DNA of 64,000 nt, taken from NCBI RefSeq assembly GCF_905147045.1, contig NC_065901.1:5704001-5768000 (forward strand), read 5' to 3'. Source of the DNA: Nymphalis io. Taxonomy: Eukaryota; Arthropoda; Insecta; Lepidoptera; Nymphalidae. The position numbers were made by a program, and so were the translations under genes. Of the stretch, positions 58,629 to 64,000 are shown one piece after another; within the stretch, counting starts at the first letter, position 1; each line of letters opens with the position of its first letter. Under the pieces are notes generated by a model. It worked only from the letters and a program-made list of their open reading frames with translations, was not told the DNA's origin and did no database searches.

Positions 58629-58925
58629 CTACTGGTGGTAGAGCCTTGTGCAAGCTCGTCTGGGTAGGTATCACCCACTCATCAGATTTTCTACCGCAAT
58701 ACAGCAGTACTTGGTATTGTTGTGTTCCGGTTTGAAGGGTGAGTGAGCAAGTGTAATTACAGGCACAAGGGACATAACATCTTAGTTTCCAAGGTTGGTA
58801 GCGCATTGGTGTTGTAAGCGATGGTCAACATTTCTTACAGTGCCAATATCTAAGGGCGTTGGTGACCACTTGATGGTAAGTGGCCCATATGCTCGTTCGC
58901 CTTCCTATTCTATAAAAAATAAAAT
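58629..58925 (+). mobile_element. Family A retroposon, full length
   Basis: From ACTACTGGTGGTAGAGCC to CCTATTCTATAAAAAATAAA. The 3' stem-loop is altered to CCACTTGATGGTAAGTGG, in which the loop is inverted relative to other copies (ATCAGG/TTACC arrangement swapped). The antisense frame on the minus strand is the usual one. Confidence 0.92.
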
Positions 58926-59224
58926 AAAAATAACACGTATTATTCATTTGCATTGCATCAGTTAATTTCATTTATTAAAGCATTAATATAAACACACAAA
59001 ATCGAGCAAGGACGAGATGACTCACTCATCCGCATTGCCGAAACGGCATTGATAAGAATGCCTATATATGAGCAAAAAGTTTACAGCTGACTTGAAGTCA
59101 ACAGTTTCCGTGAGTCATGTTTTGTTTTTAAAATTATGGTTAGTCGAATTATAAATAGTAATTTAGATCTTTAATGAAAGTAATGTAAGTAAATATAAGG
59201 TATAAAAATATATATTGCTTTATA

Positions 59225-59310
59225 CAGGTTAGCTGTGAAAGCGTAACAGACAGATGGACGGAGAGATTTACTTTCATTTTTATAAAATTAGTATAGATTT
59301 TAAACTTATT
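59225..59310 (+). mobile_element. Family E 3'-end fragment
   Basis: GTGAAAGCGTAACAGACAGATGG and TTTACTTTCATTTTTATAAAATTAGTATAGATT follow the order of the family E terminus. Earlier parts are lost. Confidence 0.6.
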
Positions 59311-59574
59311 TTTATAAAACTTCATGAATATAAGTACGCTCATGACTGCGGCCCGTAAATGAAACATTTTTTTTATGTAATTGTACTACAAACTTTAATT
59401 ATTTTCATAGCTTCTTTATTCATCGTTTTAAAACGAGTCGAGAATGGTCGGTTGTTAACCAAAGATTTTATTTAAAATCCGTAAAAGCCTTACTCTAATT
59501 TACTAGTATTAGTTTTCATGCGCTTTACTCTCCGTAAATTCATCTCATAATCGTAAAAACATTGGCATGTTCCG

Positions 59575-59668
59575 CATGAATTGCTGCCACATGTGTTATT
59601 ACTGCACTGCAGCGTGGTGCAATAAGCTCTAAAACTTAATCTTATGAGGAGAGGCCTTTGTCCAGCAG
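59575..59668 (+). mobile_element. Degraded family B fragment
   Basis: GAATTGCTGCCACATGTGTTA, TGCAGCGTGGTGCAATAAGC and GAGGAGAGGCCTTTGTCCAG match the 3' half of family B with deletions. Confidence 0.65.
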
Positions 59669-59806
59669 GACGTTTGCTTTTGTATGTATACTTTTATTTA
59701 TTTCATGTTATAATATAGGAAAACGTTTATATGTTTTTCATTACATGCGAAGAATAAACAATTGAATTAGAAAAAGTACTTATTTCAAGCTTTTAACTCA
59801 TTTTGT

Positions 59807-60100
59807 TTTTTTTTTTATAGAATAGGAAGGTGGACGAGCATATGGGCCACCTGATGGTAAGTGGTCACCAAACGCCCTTAGACATTGGCATTGTAAGAAA
59901 TGTCAACCATCGCTTATAGCCAATGCGCCACCAACCTTGGGAACTAAGATTTTATGTCCCTTGTGCCTGTAATTATACTGGCTCACTCACCCTTCAAACC
60001 GGAACACAACGATATCAAGTATTGCTGTTTTGCCGTAGAATATCTGATGAGTGGGTGGTACCTACCCAGACGAGCTTGCACAAAGCCCTACCACCAGTAA
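59807..60100 (-). mobile_element. Family A retroposon, full length
   Basis: Complete, from the T run at 59807-59817 and TAGAATAGGAAGGTGGAC to GCCCTACCACCAGTA. Nearly identical to 31151-31441, including the shortened CATCGCTTATAGCC segment, so the two share a recent source. Confidence 0.94.
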
Positions 60101-61612
60101 ATGTGATTGTTTCAATTATTTATTTCTGCTGTTATTTCATCGGTCCTCCAGAACTGTATAAGAGTGTCAACTATATAAGAGTTCGAAGATAATAATAATA
60201 AAATGTTTTGTTTGAATCAAAGTAATATACGTCTATAGATCTTAATAAAATTTATAAAATCTTCTATGCGTGTAGATTATCCTATATACATTTTTGACTC
60301 TATTACTGGCGCAAGAATCATAAAAATTAGTCGTGTATACAACATAATGAGACGACTTCCTTTTTTTGAATTCGGTTAATGATTCACACGCTCCTTTATT
60401 ACGCCGGGTCGTATGAACGAAGTGTTCACGTGGAATAATGACTCATTTTTGACACAGGTGTTACACGTTCGACGTTCCGTTTTTTTCGTCAGTCATGCGC
60501 ATATGTTTCAATATAGGGGAGCATTAATACAGAACACCGAGTTCTTATAGCTTGTATTAACGGCTTTACAATATTCGAAAAGCCAAATTATTTTCGGTGT
60601 CAGCACCATAAAGTTTGACAATGCTTTTTACATAAATCTATTTTTATCATGCAATGTAAATACAAAATATAAATACAAATAATCTTATATTTCTATCAGC
60701 TACGAGTAACACTTTTTAATTTCTTTACCTCACAATTACAAAGAAAATATTATCTTAAGTTATTTTTTGACCACTCATTGTATATATTGTTATCATTTCA
60801 ATTGTTGTACTTATCGGGGCACAGACGCCTGTGTTAAATTTGTTGCATTTATATGATAACATTGTAAGCTTAAAACGTTCCGAAAATATGCACGATCGTC
60901 ATTTTTACGTCAACCGGTGGAAGCCTTTGTGACGCATAATTCCCGTCATAGCAATACACGATTCAGATGCAAGGGGTTTCCTTTAAAATCTCTGATGACT
61001 TAATGAAAAAACAATGAAGAGTAAGAGGTTAGAAGTTCAATGAGTAATAGTGTTTACATCAACGCTAACGTTAACGACTTTATTAATATTGCTTTGTCAT
61101 CATAATTAATTTTGAAAATAAATATAAGAAAAATATGTTTATTTAAATTGAATGATATCTCCCAGTGACAATGTTTCATCTTTATCTTTAAAATATTTGA
61201 TCTCTGTTTTTCCCCTTCTACTTCGTCGTTTAACTACATTCACGTTTATTATCAGTTTTGATAATAACCGTTATCAATGTGCAGAAAATTTAACTGTAAA
61301 CATTAAATTGATATACATGTATTTTAATAATGGTTTCTTAACGTAAAACTTTCTTATGGACACAAAAAAAGTCATTTAAAAAAAATCTGTTTATGAACCG
61401 TGAGGAGACTACAGACTTGACGAATTTTAATATACTCATTCTTATGTTATATATGTTATAATTATGAATTTATCATTTTTGATTTTATGACCATATCTTA
61501 TGCTTAAATTGTGTGCACGACTGTAATATTACATAGTTTTAGGCATTTAACCAACTTAAGTATTTTTTCCGTATATGAGTGTACATTTTCAGATAGTGTC
61601 TGAATGTGTGTC
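60101..61612. other. Unassigned AT-rich DNA
   Basis: No gene, RNA gene or repeat copy is recognised in about 1.5 kb. Confidence 0.4.
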
Positions 61613-61910
61613 ACTACTGGTGGTAGTGCTTTGTGCAAGCTCGTCTGGGTAGGTACCACCCACTCATCAGATATTCTACCGCAAAACAGCAGTACTTGAT
61701 ATTGTTGTGTTCCGGTTTGAAGGGTGAGTGAGCCAGTGTAATTACAGGCACAAGGGACATAACATCTTAGTTCCAATGTTTGGTGGCGCATTGGTGATGT
61801 AAGCGATGGTTAACATTTCTTGCAATGCCAATGTCTATGGGCGTTGGTGACCACTTACCATCAGGTGGCCCATATGCTCGTCCACCTTCCTAATCTATAA
61901 AAAAAAACAA
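61613..61910 (+). mobile_element. Family A retroposon, full length
   Basis: From ACTACTGGTGGTAGTGC through an intact 3' stem-loop (CCACTTACCATCAGGTGG) to CTATAAAAAAAAACA. The minus-strand frame starting MRHQTLELRC is antisense to the element. Confidence 0.94.
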
Positions 61911-62997
61911 AAACCTACATTTGTAATACTTTTAATGGAGATAAACATACTATACAAAGGTAATAGTAAATTATGAATAACGTAACTAAAAATAATGCTT
62001 AAATATAAAATACTATGATACCATTATTATGTAAGGACTTATAAATGTAATCATTTTGTTTATTACAAGTCATTTAATTCAGAACAAAAAGCTCCGCTTT
62101 TGATTCATTATTTGCACACGTACAGTATCTTACTCCATACCATGAGCAATTACGTTTTAAATGAGATAAAGGATACTTCGCTACGTCATCAAAATTTTAT
62201 AATTATGATGACAGGGATATTATTCAAATAGACAATTATTATACCATATGCATGTCAAATTTAAATCAATCGTATAATAGTTTCATTCAATCACTGACAC
62301 ACCCCTTGCATTGTTTGTCGTATGACGAAGCTGTCTAACTAGCGGGGATGAAGCCTTGAGTCATATCCTGACTCACTGAGGGGCTATCACACGCAACTGA
62401 TGATTAATTCAATGACTTATTGCGTTGTAATCACTAATTGTATAATTATGAATGGGAATTCGATGTCATGAAAATTCTGAGCACGATTATTTTCTAGTGT
62501 AATTGTGACTCAATTGTTATTTGAATGTTTTATTTAATTGTATTGTTCGAAAGTGAATTAATTAATTAGAATTTACTCATCAAACTCTATATATATTTTG
62601 GAACAATTTTAAATTTCTTCGCTTACACAATTCAAAATCTACTTGCGTAGATACACACGAAAATTCTAATAACGGATTCATACCGTTCAATTTTAGACGA
62701 ACAAAATTGTTTTTCAACAGCAAATTATGAACTGAAATTGATAAATTTTAATTGTATCAAAAAGTTAAAGATTATAAATATTTGTTGAAACAGTTTTTGT
62801 TCCTTAAATTTGATTGAGTTCAGACGATTTCAAGGACTTTCGATAAAGCATTTGACCGATTACTGAATTTGACTGTTTTAGATGTTTTATATAAACACAT
62901 AAATAAAATGTTTAAATTGTTAACGACGAAGCACTTAATTTATATAATTATACATACTTCTCTAATTTAACCAAACACGTCAAACAACGTAACTAAT
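61911..62997. other. Unassigned AT-rich DNA
   Basis: No gene or repeat copy is recognised. Confidence 0.4.
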
Positions 62998-63137
62998 AGC
63001 ACAAGGGACATATCATCTTAGTTCCCCAAGGTTGGAGGCGCATTGGTAATGTAAGGTTTGGTTGATATTTCTTAAAAATAAATTCTTACCATCACGTATT
63101 ACCATTAGGCCATTCTTTTACCTATATTATAAAAAAA
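62998..63137 (+). mobile_element. Family A retroposon, 3' part only
   Basis: Starts at AGCACAAGGGACATATCATC, in the middle of the element, and runs through TTAGTTCCCCAAGGTTGGAG to an A-rich end (TATATTATAAAAAAACAC). The stem-loop region is degraded (TTACCATCACGTATTACCAT). Confidence 0.75.
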
Positions 63138-63609
63138 CACAAAAAAGACTATTTATTTACTTCTAATGTACGAAATCGCAGACATAATACTTTCGAGGCA
63201 CTCAAGGCAAACCGCAGCTTATAAATTAATTAATATTGAGAATCATCAACTTTCTAATTGGACATAATCGAGCGGGAATAAAATCACCTTCATAATTACT
63301 ATATAAAATTAAATAAGTATGTGACGAGCGGTTCTATTCAATTAATTAAAAATATCAATAATATTAATTTAATAACTCCACGAAGGCGAGGTAACGCGTA
63401 TCAAATTTAAGGACATGCTTTTATAACATTAAAGCACTTATTATGCTCTTGAGTAAACATGAGTCAGAGAATTTAAAAAGTATCATTTAAAGCATACGTG
63501 GAGGTCTGACTGAGTTCGTTGCTCTTAGATATATTAAGAATTCTACCTCACTTAATAGAATACACCAGAATGATCACCTGATGGTAATAACATAATGAAC
63601 TACTTTTTA

Positions 63610-63800
63610 CACCGTTAAGAGAAGTTTTGGGGATAATTCAACAACACTGCTTTACGATGCAGACGTGTCAAAATTTCGTCTGATGTTTGCACGGGTCTGC
63701 ATTATATTTTACTTTATCACAATGCACGAGATGAATTTTAATTACAAATTAAACACATGAAACCAGCGGGTTTGATTCCGCAATTTTCGATAGAATCCAA
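63610..63800 (-). mobile_element. Degraded family B SINE
   Basis: CACTGCTTTACGATGCAGAC, CACAATGCACGAGATGAATTT, AATTACAAATTAAACACATGAA and CGGGTTTGATTCCGCAATTTTCG follow family B in minus orientation. A short CACCTGATGGTAA scrap of family A lies just before it, near 63575. Confidence 0.65.
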
Positions 63801-64000
63801 TCATATTCTAATAATTGCGTTAGATTGTCTTTAACACAAAACATTTCAAAACATTTAGTGTTTACTGTAATGAACTATTAATAGTTATTATACATATATA
63901 CATAAAATAATTATTCACTTATAATTATGCATTAACATTAATTAGGATATTTACCAAATTCAATGTCTCCAAGTTAATATTATTATTAGTAACTTAACGT
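63801..64000. other. Unassigned AT-rich DNA
   Basis: Nothing is recognised. Confidence 0.4.

Noticed and set aside
7671..61791. Six or more small proteins starting MRHQPWELR or similar (7671, 19718, 31264, 58597, 59923, 61504), which look like a paralogous gene family
   Set aside because: All lie antisense inside family A retroposon copies. Their similarity is explained by the repeat, and their C-termini run into unrelated flanking DNA.

Overview
The window looks like AT-rich nuclear DNA from a lepidopteran, most likely a butterfly of the nymphalid type. The evidence is one intron-containing gene with GT-AG introns, plus a dense population of short retroposons of a kind familiar from Lepidoptera. 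No rRNA, functional tRNA, CRISPR array or prokaryotic gene was seen. Repeat families are named A-E here because exact database names cannot be assigned without a search.

Only one protein-coding gene can be supported. It lies on the minus strand between about 40.86 and 51.9 kb. Six coding exons (51792-51860, 46519-46945, 42217-44277, 41606-41750, 41349-41468, 41059-41245) join in one frame to a 1002-residue protein. It has a long, low-complexity, Ser/Arg/Pro-rich N-terminal region and a C-terminal SH2 domain. The SH2 domain and the extreme C-terminus match the SHB/SHD/SHE/SHF adapter family (WYHG, FLVRNS, KHDYSLSL, GFMHM, RLPVRGAEHM). The protein is therefore probably a cytoplasmic adapter binding phosphotyrosine on activated receptor or cytoplasmic tyrosine kinases. 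Its N-terminal region carries a tandem Tyr/Arg repeat, a duplicated LPFDMPKLRR motif and a duplicated KGRP motif, none of which I recognise from vertebrate members.

The rest is intergenic or intronic DNA of unknown role, heavily seeded with repeats. Family A (17 copies or relics, about 290 bp when complete) ends in a CCAC/GTGG stem-loop that also ends a LINE fragment at 9.1-9.36 kb. Family B (11) and family C (4) are tRNA-headed SINEs. Family D (3) is also tRNA-headed, and one copy (30965-31541) is split by a family A insertion. Family E (5) consists of degraded 3' ends of a LINE-like element. The first 6 kb holds a three-way duplicated block, one copy inverted. The 34.1-54.45 kb interval, which contains the gene, has no recognisable A-D copy, although the flanks average about 0.8 per kb.

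Outside the gene, nearly every long open frame is an accident of AT-rich DNA or lies inside a SINE copy. Several near-perfect hairpins with very short loops look like template-switch mutations rather than genes. All calls were made by eye, so repeat boundaries are uncertain by about 5-20 bases.
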